A DNA stretch of 64,000 nucleotides from Actinoplanes lobatus (GTDB lineage Bacteria; Actinomycetota; Actinomycetes; Mycobacteriales; Micromonosporaceae): assembly GCF_014205215.1 (NCBI RefSeq), contig NZ_JACHNC010000001.1:8800501-8864500 (forward strand), in the 5' to 3' direction. The notes beneath the pieces are model-generated. The model ran no database searches and had not been told where the DNA came from. It worked only from the letters and a program-made list of their open reading frames with translations. Made by a program: the position numbers and the translations under genes. Each line of letters opens with the position of its first letter. The stretch's first letter is position 1. Below are positions 36,732 to 45,536 of the stretch, piece after piece.

Positions 36732-38249
36732 TCAGCTCCTGGTGAACATGGCGAGCATGCGGCGGGTGACCGCGAATCCGCCGAAGACGTTGATGCTGGC
36801 CAGCAGGATCGCGACGAACGACAGCGCGGTCACGAGGCTGCCGCCGTGGCCCAGTTGCAGCAGGGCGCCGACGACGATGATCCCGGAGATCGCGTTGGTC
36901 ACCGACATGAGCGGGGTGTGCAGCGCGTGATGCACGTGCCCGATCACGTAGTAGCCGATCACGATGGCCAGCGCGAAGACCGTGAGGTGCCCGCGCAGGG
37001 CGGCCGGGGCCAGGGCGGTGAGCAGGAACAGGGCGCCCGCTCCGGCGCCGATCAGCGGCAGCCTCGGCAGCGGCTTCCGCGCCTTGACCGGCGCGGGTGC
37101 GGCGGCCGGGGCGGCGGCCGCCGGGGCCGCGGACACCGACACCGCCGGCGGCGGCCAGGTCAGCTCGCCGTCGCGGACCACGGTGATGGACCGCTGGACC
37201 ACGTCGTCGAAGTCGAGGACCAGCTGGCCGTCCTTCTCCGGGGTCATCAGCTTCATGAGGTTGACCAGGTTGGTGCCGTACAGCTGGGAGGCCTGGGCGG
37301 GCAGCCGGCCGGCCAGGTCGGTGTAGCCGATGATGGTCACGCCGTTGGCGGTCACGACCACCTCGCCGGCGACCGTGCCCTCGACGTTGCCGCCGTTGGC
37401 CGCGGCCATGTCGACGATCACGCTGCCGGCCTTCATCGCGGCGACCATCCGCGCGGTGATCAGGCGCGGCGCGGGCCGGCCCGGGATCAGCGCGGTGGTG
37501 ATGATGATGTCGACCTCGCTGGCCTGCTCGGCGTAGAGGCGGGCGGCCCGCTCGTTGTAGTCGTCGGACATCTCCTTGGCGTACCCGGTGGCGGAGACCT
37601 CGACGTCGGCGGCCTCGACCGACAGGTACTCGCCACCCAGCGAGCGGACCTGGTCGGCGACCTCGGGGCGGGGGTCGGTGGCCCGGACGACGGCGCCCAG
37701 GCTGCCGGCCGCGCCGATCGCCGCGAGCCCGGCCACGCCGGCGCCGGCCACCAGCACCTTCGCCGGCGGAACCTTGCCGGCCGCGGTGACCTGGCCGGTG
37801 AAGAAGCGGCCGAAGGCGTGCGCCGCCTCGACGACCGCCCGGTACCCGGCGATGTTGGCCATCGAGGACAGCACGTCCAGGGACTGGGCGCGGGAGATGC
37901 GCGGCACCGCGTCCATCGACAGGGCGGTGATCGGGCGGCGGGCCAGGTCCTCGACCAGGTCGGGGCTCAGCCGCGGGCTGAGCATCCCGATCAGGGTGGT
38001 GCCCGGCGCGAACTCGTCCAGCCGGGACGCGGCCGGTGGGTTGATGGTGAACACGATGTCGGCGGTCAGCGGGTCCCCGATCGTGGCGCCGGCCTCGGCG
38101 AACGCCTCGTCGGAGAACGACGCCGCGGCGCCCGCTCCCGGCTCCACCACCACCTGGTAGCCCAGTTTGACCAGTTGCGCCACGGTGGCTGGCGTGGCGG
38201 CAACGCGCCGCTCGCCCGGATCCGGGTCCCTGATTACACCGATGTCCAC
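36732..38249 (-). CDS. pntA: NAD(P) transhydrogenase alpha subunit (dI and membrane part fused)
   Basis: 505 residues. The NAD-binding dI domain (about 1-375) has [16 protein letters not shown] and the Rossmann loop [23 protein letters not shown] short Ala/Pro linker leads to four helices (about 410-500), including the conserved [26 protein letters not shown]. Many actinobacteria split these parts into two genes; here they are fused as in E. coli. GTG at 38249 has GAGGAG six bases upstream. It is first gene of the pntAB operon, divergent from the amine oxidase gene. Confidence 0.95.
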   Translation of the reverse strand: MDIGVIRDPDPGERRVAATPATVAQLVKLGYQVVVEPGAGAAASFSDEAFAEAGATIGDPLTADIVFTINPPAASRLDEFAPGTTLIGMLSPRLSPDLVEDLARRPITALSMDAVPRISRAQSLDVLSSMANIAGYRAVVEAAHAFGRFFTGQVTAAGKVPPAKVLVAGAGVAGLAAIGAAGSLGAVVRATDPRPEVADQVRSLGGEYLSVEAADVEVSATGYAKEMSDDYNERAARLYAEQASEVDIIITTALIPGRPAPRLITARMVAAMKAGSVIVDMAAANGGNVEGTVAGEVVVTANGVTIIGYTDLAGRLPAQASQLYGTNLVNLMKLMTPEKDGQLVLDFDDVVQRSITVVRDGELTWPPPAVSVSAAPAAAAPAAAPAPVKARKPLPRLPLIGAGAGALFLLTALAPAALRGHLTVFALAIVIGYYVIGHVHHALHTPLMSVTNAISGIIVVGALLQLGHGGSLVTALSFVAILLASINVFGGFAVTRRMLAMFTRS

Positions 38250-38343
38250 GTCGACTCCTCGGTAGATGTTGACCATGAAAACGTTCGACGGACGTCGTCA
38301 GTTCAAAACGCGGAGTGATTGTTACTCACCAGTACGTTGTTGG

Positions 38344-38383
38344 CCAGACTTCGGGCGCAGGTCCCAGACTTCGGGCACAGGTC
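38344..38383. repeat. 20-bp tandem direct repeat in a divergent promoter region
   Basis: CCAGACTTCGGGCGCAGGTC at 38344-38363 is followed directly by the same sequence with one change (G to A). It lies midway between the pntA and amine oxidase starts and could be a paired regulator site. Confidence 0.65.
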
Positions 38384-38453
38384 ATCGATCACGCCACTGC
38401 GGCCACGGCAGCCCCACAGCCTCCATCATGACGCCTGACGTACGCTCCCGAGC

Positions 38454-39695
38454 ATGTCGATCTCGCAATGGGTGGTTGCGTCGGCGGTCTCCCGCTGGGG
38501 CGACGACCCCTGGGCGCGCGGCTCGTGGAGCCTGATCGGCCGGGGCGGCACCCCACGCCACCGCACCGACCTCGGCACCCCGATCGGCTCACGCCTGCGG
38601 ATCGCCGGGGAGGCCACCCATGCCACTCGTGCGGCGATGACGCATGGGGCGTACGAGGAAGGGGTGTCCGCCGGAGCCTGGGCCGCCGGGCAGGGACATG
38701 CCCGGGTGGCGGTGATCGGCGCCGGCATCGCCGGCCTGGCCGCGGCCCGCACGCTGACCGACCGTGGCGTGTGGACACGGGTGCTCGAGGCCCGGGACCG
38801 CATCGGCGGCCGGACCGCGCCCGCACAGGTCGGCGGCTTCGGCTTCGACCTGGGCGCCAACTGGTTGCAGCAGTTCCACGACAACATCCTGGCCCGGCTC
38901 GCCGAGCGGCTGGAACTGCCGATGGTCCCGACCGACTTCACCGACCCGCTCGTGCTGGGCACCCCGTACGCGCTCCCGGACGGTCTGGAGGAGGATCTGC
39001 GGGCCCGGCTGGCCGCCGCCTCCGAGCAGGCCGGCATCGCCGAGGTCCTCGACGGCTGGCTGGCCGATCCCGGCAGGTGGACAGCGGACGACATCCGCCG
39101 GTTCGTCGACGCGGAGATCGTGATGGACTCCGGCGCCCCGCTGTCCTGGCTCAGCGCCCGGCACGGCTTCGAACCGGGCGTCGGCGAGGGCGACCGCTGG
39201 ATCGTGGGCGGCTACCGGCTCCTGGTCGACCACCTGGCCGAAAGCCTCGACATCCACCTGAACCGGCCGGTCCACCACATCCGCACCGGCCCTGACGGCG
39301 TGGCCCTCGACGACGACCTGCGGGTGGACGCCGTGATCGTGACCGCGCCGGTCGGGGTGCTCGCCGGTGACGCGATCACGTTCGACCCACCGCTTCCCGC
39401 CACCCACCGCACCGCCCTGCAACGGCTCGGGATGGGCCGGGTGGAGAAGGTCATCCTGCGCTGCGACAGGCGGTTCTGGCCGGTGCATCCGGCCGGCTAC
39501 TACCGGGTGCACGGTCCCGGCGAGAACTGTGTCAGCGAATGGCTGGACGCCACCGCCGCGGACGGGACACCGACGCTGGTCGGCCTCTTCGCCGGGCCCT
39601 GGCTGGACGACCTGTGGACCGGCCCGGACGAGCAGGTCGCCGCACGCGCCGCGGCCGTCTTCGCCGAGGCGGCCGGCGGGGACCCGGCCCGCTGA
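38454..39695 (+). CDS. Flavin amine oxidase with apparently circularly permuted order
   Basis: A 413-residue protein. Residues 1-77 contain VSRWGDDPWARGSWSLIG and RLRIAGEATHATRAAMTHGAY, which in flavin amine oxidases form the C-terminal FAD-binding segment. The normal N-terminal Rossmann motif follows at 85-100 (VAVIGAGIAGLAAART), then E112 in LEARDRIGGRT and FDLGANWLQQ. The chain ends in VFAEAAGGDPAR, just where the RWGDDPW segment would normally begin. All parts of the fold are present once, so it is probably a working FAD enzyme that oxidises an amine. Its end converges on a LacI gene nine bases away. ATG at 38454; a weak ribosome site. Confidence 0.85.
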   Translation: MSISQWVVASAVSRWGDDPWARGSWSLIGRGGTPRHRTDLGTPIGSRLRIAGEATHATRAAMTHGAYEEGVSAGAWAAGQGHARVAVIGAGIAGLAAARTLTDRGVWTRVLEARDRIGGRTAPAQVGGFGFDLGANWLQQFHDNILARLAERLELPMVPTDFTDPLVLGTPYALPDGLEEDLRARLAAASEQAGIAEVLDGWLADPGRWTADDIRRFVDAEIVMDSGAPLSWLSARHGFEPGVGEGDRWIVGGYRLLVDHLAESLDIHLNRPVHHIRTGPDGVALDDDLRVDAVIVTAPVGVLAGDAITFDPPLPATHRTALQRLGMGRVEKVILRCDRRFWPVHPAGYYRVHGPGENCVSEWLDATAADGTPTLVGLFAGPWLDDLWTGPDEQVAARAAAVFAEAAGGDPAR

Positions 39696-39704
39696 CCGAG
39701 CGGG

Positions 39705-40709
39705 TCAGCGGGGCGCGGTGCTCGCCCGGATCACCAGGTCGGTGTGCACCGTCGACCGCTCCCGGGCCGTCGCGCCGCCGGCCAGCGAGAGGATCGCCTC
39801 GGCGGCGAGCCGGCCCATCTCGCGCAGCGGCTGCCGCACCGTGGTCAGCGGCGGCGACGCCCACCGGGCGCCCGGCAGATCGTCGAACCCGACCACGCTG
39901 AGCTGCCCGGGAACCGACACCCGGCGCCGCCGGGCCGCCTCGTAGACACCCATCGCCATGTGGTCGCTGCACGCGAAGACCGCGGTCGGCGGATCCGGGC
40001 GGTCCAGCAGCCGGCTCCCCGCGGCCAGCCCGGACGGAAAGTCGAAATCGCCCTGCTCGGCCAGCCCCGGGCCGGGCGCCACCCCGAACTCGTCGTGCGC
40101 CGCGAGATAGCCCTCCAGCCGGGCCCGGCTGCACAGCAGCTCGTCCGTCCCGGTGATCACCGCGATCCGCCGGTGCCCCAGCTCCAGCAGGTGCCGGGTC
40201 GCGGCCCGGGCGCCCGCCCAGTTCGCCGCGTCGACCATCGGCAGGTCGGACGGCGCCCGCCGGGCCGGTTCCAGCGCCACCACCGGCACCCTCAGCCGCC
40301 GCAGCGACGCCGCGAGCGGTCCGGCCGCCGCGCCTGCCGCGAGGATCACCCCATCGGTACGCCCGGCGCGCAGCCTCTGCACCAGCTGCCGCCCGGACGC
40401 GGCGCCCCGCTGCAACGACGACACCACGGTCCGCACGCCGGCGTCACGGACGGCCGCCTCGATACCGCGGATGTGCTCGCCCTCCCAGGCGCAGTCGATC
40501 TCCGGGAACACCACGTCGACGACCCCCGCCGACGCCGGGAGCCGTGCGGCGCGCGCCCGGTAGTCGTGGTCGCGCAGCAGCCCCTCGACCCGCGCCCGGG
40601 TGGCCGCGGACACGTCCGGCCGGCCGTTCCACACCTTCGACACGGTCGCGGGCGACACGTTCGCGGCCCGCGCGATCGCGGCGATCGTCGCCCGCCGCTC
40701 ATCCGCCAT
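39705..40709 (-). CDS. LacI family transcriptional regulator
   Basis: A 334-residue repressor. The helix-turn-helix and hinge read TIAAIARAANVSPATVSKVWNGRPDVSAATRARV (residues 8-41). The periplasmic-binding-like domain follows, with VVFPEIDCAWEGEHIRGIEAA and ATRHLLELGHRRIAVITG, and ends FDDLPGARWASPPLTTVRQP. ATG at 40709 begins the conserved domain. It binds a sugar-like effector, unknown here. There is no adjacent sugar operon; the nearest genes are a small unknown protein upstream and the permuted amine oxidase, convergent. Confidence 0.92.
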   Translation of the reverse strand: MADERRATIAAIARAANVSPATVSKVWNGRPDVSAATRARVEGLLRDHDYRARAARLPASAGVVDVVFPEIDCAWEGEHIRGIEAAVRDAGVRTVVSSLQRGAASGRQLVQRLRAGRTDGVILAAGAAAGPLAASLRRLRVPVVALEPARRAPSDLPMVDAANWAGARAATRHLLELGHRRIAVITGTDELLCSRARLEGYLAAHDEFGVAPGPGLAEQGDFDFPSGLAAGSRLLDRPDPPTAVFACSDHMAMGVYEAARRRRVSVPGQLSVVGFDDLPGARWASPPLTTVRQPLREMGRLAAEAILSLAGGATARERSTVHTDLVIRASTAPR

Positions 40710-40773
40710 CCCGCGAGCCTTCCAGCGAGCTTGCCCGCGCCACAAACCATTTTCTCGTACGCCGCAGGCCGGG

Positions 40774-41115
40774 TCAGGCGCGCAGCCAGCCGCCGCCCGG
40801 GACACGGACCTCGACCCCGGTGACCGGCCCGTCGCCGTCGCGCAGGAACCGGACGTCGGGGCAGCCCTCGACGACGTCCTGCCACCCGTGTTCCGGATCG
40901 TGCACGGCGTGCCGCCGACAGTGCTTCTCGTCCGCATAACCCCAGGCCATCAGCACATCGCGGCCCCCGTAGCGGTAGCGGCCGACGGACGCCACACGAT
41001 CGCCGTCCACCTTGCGGAAATAGTCGGCGCGCAGCCCCGGCACCGCGGTGCCCTCGAACTCCGCGTCCGGCATCGACCGCTGTGGGGTGTAGGTGCTCAG
41101 ATCCGGCAGGCTCAT
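40774..41115 (-). CDS. Small uncharacterised protein
   Basis: 113 residues, soluble, rich in Asp, Gly and aromatic residues: MSLPDLSTYTPQRSMPDAEF, then VASVGRYRYGGRDVLMAWGYADEKHC and a C-terminal PGGGWLRA. ATG at 41115 has GGAGGAGA about nine bases upstream, so translation is likely. The fold is probably a small beta protein. I do not recognise a family. It lies upstream of the LacI gene on the same strand, with 64 bp between them. Confidence 0.7.
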   Translation of the reverse strand: MSLPDLSTYTPQRSMPDAEFEGTAVPGLRADYFRKVDGDRVASVGRYRYGGRDVLMAWGYADEKHCRRHAVHDPEHGWQDVVEGCPDVRFLRDGDGPVTGVEVRVPGGGWLRA

Positions 41116-41307
41116 CGTCTCGTCTCCTCCTGAGTGCAACGGCGCACCACTCCGGCAGTCGCGATCTTGGGCCGGCGGGTTCCCGGCGCCCCTCGTTCGG
41201 GTGACGGCCGGTTTCGGGCAGTAGAGTCCACCGTTGAAGGGACGACCGGCGAGGGTGCGCCGGCCGCCGACATCGAACGCCTCGGACACGAACGTGGAAT
41301 CAACCGC

Positions 41308-42240
41308 ATGACCCTGACCGGCGACGGCGCGGTCTTCGACCATCCCGGCCTGCTCTACGACAGCCGCGCCCGGTACCTGTCCGGGGTCACCGGGTTCGTC
41401 CGGGAGGCGGTGGGTGCCGGCGACCCCGTCCTGGTCGCGGTGCCGCCACCGAACCTGGAGGCGCTGCGTGGGGCGCTCACCGACGTCGCCGGCCGGGTGA
41501 CGTTCGCCGACATGACGGTGGCCGGGCGCAACCCGGGCCGGATCATCCCCGGGGTGCTGCTGGAGTTCGTGTCCGCGCATCCCGGCCGCCGGGTGTCGAT
41601 CGTCGGCGAACCGGTCTGGCCGGACCGCACCGACCTGGAGTACCCGGCCTGCGCCGCGCACGAGGCGTTGATCAACGTGGTGTTCGCGGCCCGGGACGTG
41701 GCGATCCTCTGCCCGTACGACGTGGGTGGCCTGGATCCGGCCAGGGTCCGCGACGCGTGGCGCACCCACCCGGTGATGATCGTCGGCGGTGCGCGGCGGC
41801 CCAGCCCGTGGTACGACGACCCGTACGCCACGGCCGCCGCCTTCAACCAGCCGCTGCCGAAGGTGCCGGTCACCGCCGCGACCCTGACCTACCGGCACGC
41901 CGCCGACCTGGCCGCGGTCCGCCGGTTCGTCGCCGCCGAAGCCGGCCACCTGGACCCGGACCGTGGTGGCGACCTGCTGATCGCCGTCAACGAACTGGCC
42001 GAGAACACCATCGCCCACACCGGCGGCGACGGGACGGTCAGCATCTGGGCGGAGTCCGGCCGGCTGGTCTGCCAGATCGACGACCGAGGCTTCCTGTCGG
42101 ATCCGCTGGCCGGGCGGATCCCGCCACCACCGGACGCCGAGGGCGGCCGCGGCCTGATCCTGGCGAACCGGCTGTGCGACCTGGTCCGCGTCCACACCGG
42201 CGCCGACGGCACCAACATCCGCCTGCACATGGAATTCTGA
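41308..42240 (+). CDS. MEDS-domain and HATPase protein, RsbA-type anti-sigma regulator
   Basis: 310 residues. The N-terminal MEDS domain (about 10-175) includes HPGLLYDSRARYLSGVTGFVREAVGAGDPVLVAVP and RIIPGVLLEFVSAHPGRRVSIVGEPVWP. The C-terminal HATPase_c_2 domain (about 205-305) has VNELAENTIAHTGGDGTVSI and GRGLILANRLCDLVRVH, as in RsbW-type serine kinases. Proteins with this layout sequester sigma factors or antagonists in stress signalling. ATG at 41308 is my choice; the frame is open upstream. The next gene, a histidine kinase, begins four bases after the stop, so the three genes form one signalling operon. Confidence 0.82.
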   Translation: MTLTGDGAVFDHPGLLYDSRARYLSGVTGFVREAVGAGDPVLVAVPPPNLEALRGALTDVAGRVTFADMTVAGRNPGRIIPGVLLEFVSAHPGRRVSIVGEPVWPDRTDLEYPACAAHEALINVVFAARDVAILCPYDVGGLDPARVRDAWRTHPVMIVGGARRPSPWYDDPYATAAAFNQPLPKVPVTAATLTYRHAADLAAVRRFVAAEAGHLDPDRGGDLLIAVNELAENTIAHTGGDGTVSIWAESGRLVCQIDDRGFLSDPLAGRIPPPPDAEGGRGLILANRLCDLVRVHTGADGTNIRLHMEF

Positions 42241-42244
42241 GCGG

Positions 42245-43333
42245 GTGCGGCTGCCCCGGGACGCCGCGGTCGCCGTGGCCGTCGCCGCGCTCACCACGGT
42301 CACGGCGCTGACCAGCACCGACGGCGCCCGGCCGCTGATGCCGGCCGGCGCGGCGCTGATCGCGGCCGCCTGTGCCGCGCTGCTGTGGCGGCAGCGTTTC
42401 CCGGCCACCGTCCTTGCCGTCACCGCGATGGCGACGCTGCTCTACTACCCGCTGGGCTTCCCGGACGCGCCGCTGATCCTGGCGCCGGTCGTCGCCCTCT
42501 ACACCGCCGCCCGTGAACGCGGGCCGGTTCCGGCCGGCGCCGCCGCCATCGCGATGACGGCCGTATTCGCGGCGGCCGGCGGTGACCCGTTCCAGGTGCT
42601 CATCGGGATCGCGCCGCTCCTGCTGCTGCCGGTCGTGCTCGGCGAGGTGGCCCGCGGCCGGGCCCGGCAGGTGGCGCAGGCCGAGGAACGGGCCGCGCTG
42701 GCCGAGGCGAGCCGGGAGAACGAGGCGCTGCGCCGCGCCGCCGAGGAACGGCTGCGGATCGCCCGGGAACTGCACGACGTCCTCGCCCACCAACTGTCGA
42801 TGATCACCGTGCAGGCCGGCGCCGCCCTGCACACCCGGGAACCGGACGGCGCGTTCGCGGCGCTGCGCACCATTCGCGCCGCCGGCAAGGAGGCGCTGCG
42901 GGAGGTCCGCACGGTGCTCGGCGTGCTCCGCGACGACGAGCCGTCGCTCGCCGGCCTGCCCGCCCTGATCGGCCGTACCGAGGCCGCCGGCCTGCCGGTG
43001 CATCTCACCGGGCCGCCGGCGGAGACGACGGTGCCGGCCGCAGTCCAGGCGGCCGCCTACCGGATCGTCCAGGAGGCGCTGACCAACACGATCCGGCACG
43101 CCGAAGCCGACCACGCCGAGGTGACCCTGCTCGTGGACGGCCCGGATCTGCTGGTCACGGTCACCGACGACGGATCCGCGACCACCGCCGTCACCGAGGG
43201 CAACGGCCTGCGCGGCATGACCGAACGCGCCACCGCCCTCGGCGGCGACCTACGGGCCGGACCACGGCCCGACGGCGGCTTCCAGGTCCGCGCCCGGATC
43301 CCCCTCACCCTTCCCGAGGACGGCACGCGATGA
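42245..43333 (+). CDS. NarL-type sensor histidine kinase
   Basis: A 362-residue membrane kinase. Four or five helices span about residues 5-135, including PVVALYTAARERGPVPAGAAAIAMTAVF. The HisKA_3 helix contains the phosphoacceptor in IARELHDVLAHQLSMITVQAGAAL. The ATPase follows with AYRIVQEALTNTIRHAEADHAEV and GNGLRGMTERATALGGDL. GTG at 42245. The stop overlaps the regulator start by four bases (ATGA). The signal is unknown. It differs from the kinase at 11045 in the absence of a microORF linker. Confidence 0.92.
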   Translation: MRLPRDAAVAVAVAALTTVTALTSTDGARPLMPAGAALIAAACAALLWRQRFPATVLAVTAMATLLYYPLGFPDAPLILAPVVALYTAARERGPVPAGAAAIAMTAVFAAAGGDPFQVLIGIAPLLLLPVVLGEVARGRARQVAQAEERAALAEASRENEALRRAAEERLRIARELHDVLAHQLSMITVQAGAALHTREPDGAFAALRTIRAAGKEALREVRTVLGVLRDDEPSLAGLPALIGRTEAAGLPVHLTGPPAETTVPAAVQAAAYRIVQEALTNTIRHAEADHAEVTLLVDGPDLLVTVTDDGSATTAVTEGNGLRGMTERATALGGDLRAGPRPDGGFQVRARIPLTLPEDGTR

Positions 43334-43992
43334 TCTCCGTTGCCCTGGCCGACGATCAGGCACTGGTACGGGCGGGCTTCCGCGCCATCCTCAACAGCGA
43401 ACCGGACATGACCGTCGCCGGTGAGGCCGCCGACGGCACACAGGCCGTGGATCTGGCCAGGTCCGCCCGTCCGGACGTGATGCTGATGGACATCCGCATG
43501 CCCGGCACCGACGGGCTCGCCGCCACCCGCCGGATCTGCGCCGACCCCGATCTGGCCGGTGTCCGGGTCGTCATCCTCACCACCTACGAGTCCGACGAGT
43601 ACGTGTACGGGGCCATCCGCGCCGGCGCCAGCGGTTTCCTGCTCAAGGACCTGGAACCGGACGAGCTGATCCACGCCGTACGGGTGGTGGCCCGCGGCGA
43701 CGCCCTGCTCGCCCCGTCGGTGACCCGCCGCCTGATCGCCGAGACCGCCGGCCGGCTCAACCCGCCGCCCGCCCCGCTGCTGGATGCCCTGACCGGCCGC
43801 GAAACCGAGATCCTCGACCTGGTCGCGGCCGGGCTGTCGAACGAGGAGATCGCCGCCCGGCTGGCGATCAGCTACGCCACCGCCAAGACCCACGTCAGCC
43901 GGATCCTCGCCAAACTCGGCCTGCGCGACCGCGCCCAACTGGTGGTGCTGGCCTACGAATCCGGCCGGATCCGGCCCGGCTGGCTGCCCTGA
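43330..43992 (+). CDS. NarL/FixJ family response regulator
   Basis: A 220-residue regulator. The receiver domain carries D8-D9 and the phosphoacceptor D54 in VMLMDIRMPGTDGL, with the conserved Lys in FLLKDLEPDEL. The LuxR-type domain reads LTGRETEILDLVAAGLSNEEIAARLAISYATAKTHVSRILAKLGLRDRAQ. It is cotranscribed with its kinase. A perfect 16-bp palindrome begins two bases after its stop and may be its binding site or that of another regulator of the multicopper oxidase gene. Confidence 0.94.
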   Translation: MISVALADDQALVRAGFRAILNSEPDMTVAGEAADGTQAVDLARSARPDVMLMDIRMPGTDGLAATRRICADPDLAGVRVVILTTYESDEYVYGAIRAGASGFLLKDLEPDELIHAVRVVARGDALLAPSVTRRLIAETAGRLNPPPAPLLDALTGRETEILDLVAAGLSNEEIAARLAISYATAKTHVSRILAKLGLRDRAQLVVLAYESGRIRPGWLP

Positions 43993-43993
43993 A

Positions 43994-44009
43994 TACATCC
44001 CGGGATGTA
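43994..44009. promoter_or_regulatory. 16-bp perfect palindrome before the multicopper oxidase gene
   Basis: TACATCCCGGGATGTA is fully self-complementary and lies 60 bp before the oxidase start. It is an operator candidate, for a copper-responsive repressor or the adjacent response regulator. Confidence 0.5.
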
Positions 44010-44034
44010 CGCGCATTTCCGGGACACCACCGAT

Positions 44035-44048
44035 TTCACCGGCGTGAA
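44035..44048. promoter_or_regulatory. 14-bp inverted repeat before the multicopper oxidase gene
   Basis: TTCAC-CGGC-GTGAA is a perfect five-base dyad 21 bp before the GTG start. Together with the palindrome at 43994 it makes the leader unusually symmetric. Confidence 0.35.
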
Positions 44049-44069
44049 TGAAACGCCACGATAGATTTC

Positions 44070-45500
44070 GTGAAACGCAGAAGTCTTCTTTCCCTGGCCG
44101 TTCTCGGACCGCTGCTCAGCGGCTGCTCCAGCGCCGATGAACAGCCGCTGACCTTCGCCAACAGGCTGCACATCCCACCGCTGGCGCCGTCGGAAATCGA
44201 CCCGGACGGGTTCCGTTCGTTCGCATTGAGTCTGCAACCCGGAAAGAACGGCACCTGGGGAATAAACGGCGACCATCTCGGGCCGACGGTCCGCGCGAAA
44301 CGGGGTGAACGCGTGCGGATGGCGGTCACCAACCGGCTACCCGAGGCGACCACCCTGCACTGGCACGGCATGCGCCTGCCGGCCCGGATGGACGGCGGCC
44401 CGCACCAGAGCATCGAACCCGGCGCCACCTGGACCCCGCAGTGGACCGTCGACCAGCCGGCCGCCACCACCTGGTTCCACCCGCATCCGCACGGGAAGAC
44501 GGCGATGCACGTCTACCGCGGGCTGGCCGGGCTGTTCCTCCTCGACGAACCGGGCGGGCCGGCCCTGCCGTCGGACTACGGCGCCGACGACATCCCGCTG
44601 ATCGTCCAGGACAAGATCCTCGACGACGGGCGGCTGGTCACCGGCCCGGTCGGCAACGGCACCTTCGGCCTGCTCGGCGACACCATCATGATCAACGGCA
44701 CGATCGATCCGTACGTCGAGGTGACCACCACACAGGTGCGGTTCCGGCTGCTCAACGCCTCCAACACCCGCGTCTACCGGATCGGGTTCGCCGACAACCG
44801 TACGTTCCAGGTCGTCGGCGGCGACGCCGGGCTGCTGCGCGAACCGGCCCCGGCCGACCGGGTGAAGATCAGCCCCGGGGAGCGGATCGAGATCGTGGCC
44901 GCCTTCTCCCCCGGCGAGACCGTGGTGCTCAACAGCATCGGCGAAAACCGCAGGGACGCCAACGACCCGGAGGAGGACGACTTCGAGCTGCTCAAGGTGG
45001 TCGCGGCCGCCGTGTTGAAACCCTCGAAGCCGCTGCCGCAGACGCTCGGCGGCCCGGCCCCCGTGATCCCGCCACCGGGCGCCCGGGTACGCCGGTTCAC
45101 GCTGTCCGGCTCGGAGATCAACGGCCGGGACATGGACATGAACCGGATCGACGAGGTGGTTCCGGCCGGCGCCGTGGAGATCTGGGAGATCGACAACACG
45201 ACCTACGCGCACAACTTCCACATCCACGAGGTGGCGTTCACCATCCTCGACATCAACGGCGAACGGCCACCGGCCTACCTGGCCGGCCCCAAGGACACCG
45301 TCTTCCTGAAGAAGCACGCCGACGTGCGCCTGGCCGTCCGGTTCGGCCGCCACACCGACCCGGTCACCCCGTACATGTACCACTGCCACCTGCTGCGCCA
45401 CGAGGACAAGGGCATGATGGGCCAGTTCGTGATCGTCGACCCCGGCACCGAACACCTGGTCCCCCGCACCATCCCCACCGGCCACCATCACCACGGTTGA
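44070..45500 (+). CDS. Multicopper oxidase (CueO/CotA-like), probable lipoprotein
   Basis: A 476-residue oxidase. The N-terminal signal ends with the lipobox LLSGC (Cys about 18), so it is probably anchored outside the membrane. All four copper motifs are present: TLHWHGMRLP, TTWFHPHPHGK, HNFHIHEVAF and MYHCHLLRHEDKGMMG, in the order of the type 2/3 and type 1 sites, with the axial Met in the last. Such enzymes oxidise Cu(I), Fe(II) or phenols with reduction of O2 to water. GTG at 44070; the C-terminus has a run of His that may bind metal. No copper pump is adjacent. Confidence 0.92.
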   Translation: MKRRSLLSLAVLGPLLSGCSSADEQPLTFANRLHIPPLAPSEIDPDGFRSFALSLQPGKNGTWGINGDHLGPTVRAKRGERVRMAVTNRLPEATTLHWHGMRLPARMDGGPHQSIEPGATWTPQWTVDQPAATTWFHPHPHGKTAMHVYRGLAGLFLLDEPGGPALPSDYGADDIPLIVQDKILDDGRLVTGPVGNGTFGLLGDTIMINGTIDPYVEVTTTQVRFRLLNASNTRVYRIGFADNRTFQVVGGDAGLLREPAPADRVKISPGERIEIVAAFSPGETVVLNSIGENRRDANDPEEDDFELLKVVAAAVLKPSKPLPQTLGGPAPVIPPPGARVRRFTLSGSEINGRDMDMNRIDEVVPAGAVEIWEIDNTTYAHNFHIHEVAFTILDINGERPPAYLAGPKDTVFLKKHADVRLAVRFGRHTDPVTPYMYHCHLLRHEDKGMMGQFVIVDPGTEHLVPRTIPTGHHHHG

Positions 45501-45536
45501 GCTTGCCGGCCAGACATTCGCACCGGCCCTGACCCG

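Noticed and set aside
44337-45494. A 385-codon frame antisense to the multicopper oxidase
   Set aside because: The plus strand carries all four copper-binding motifs in order.
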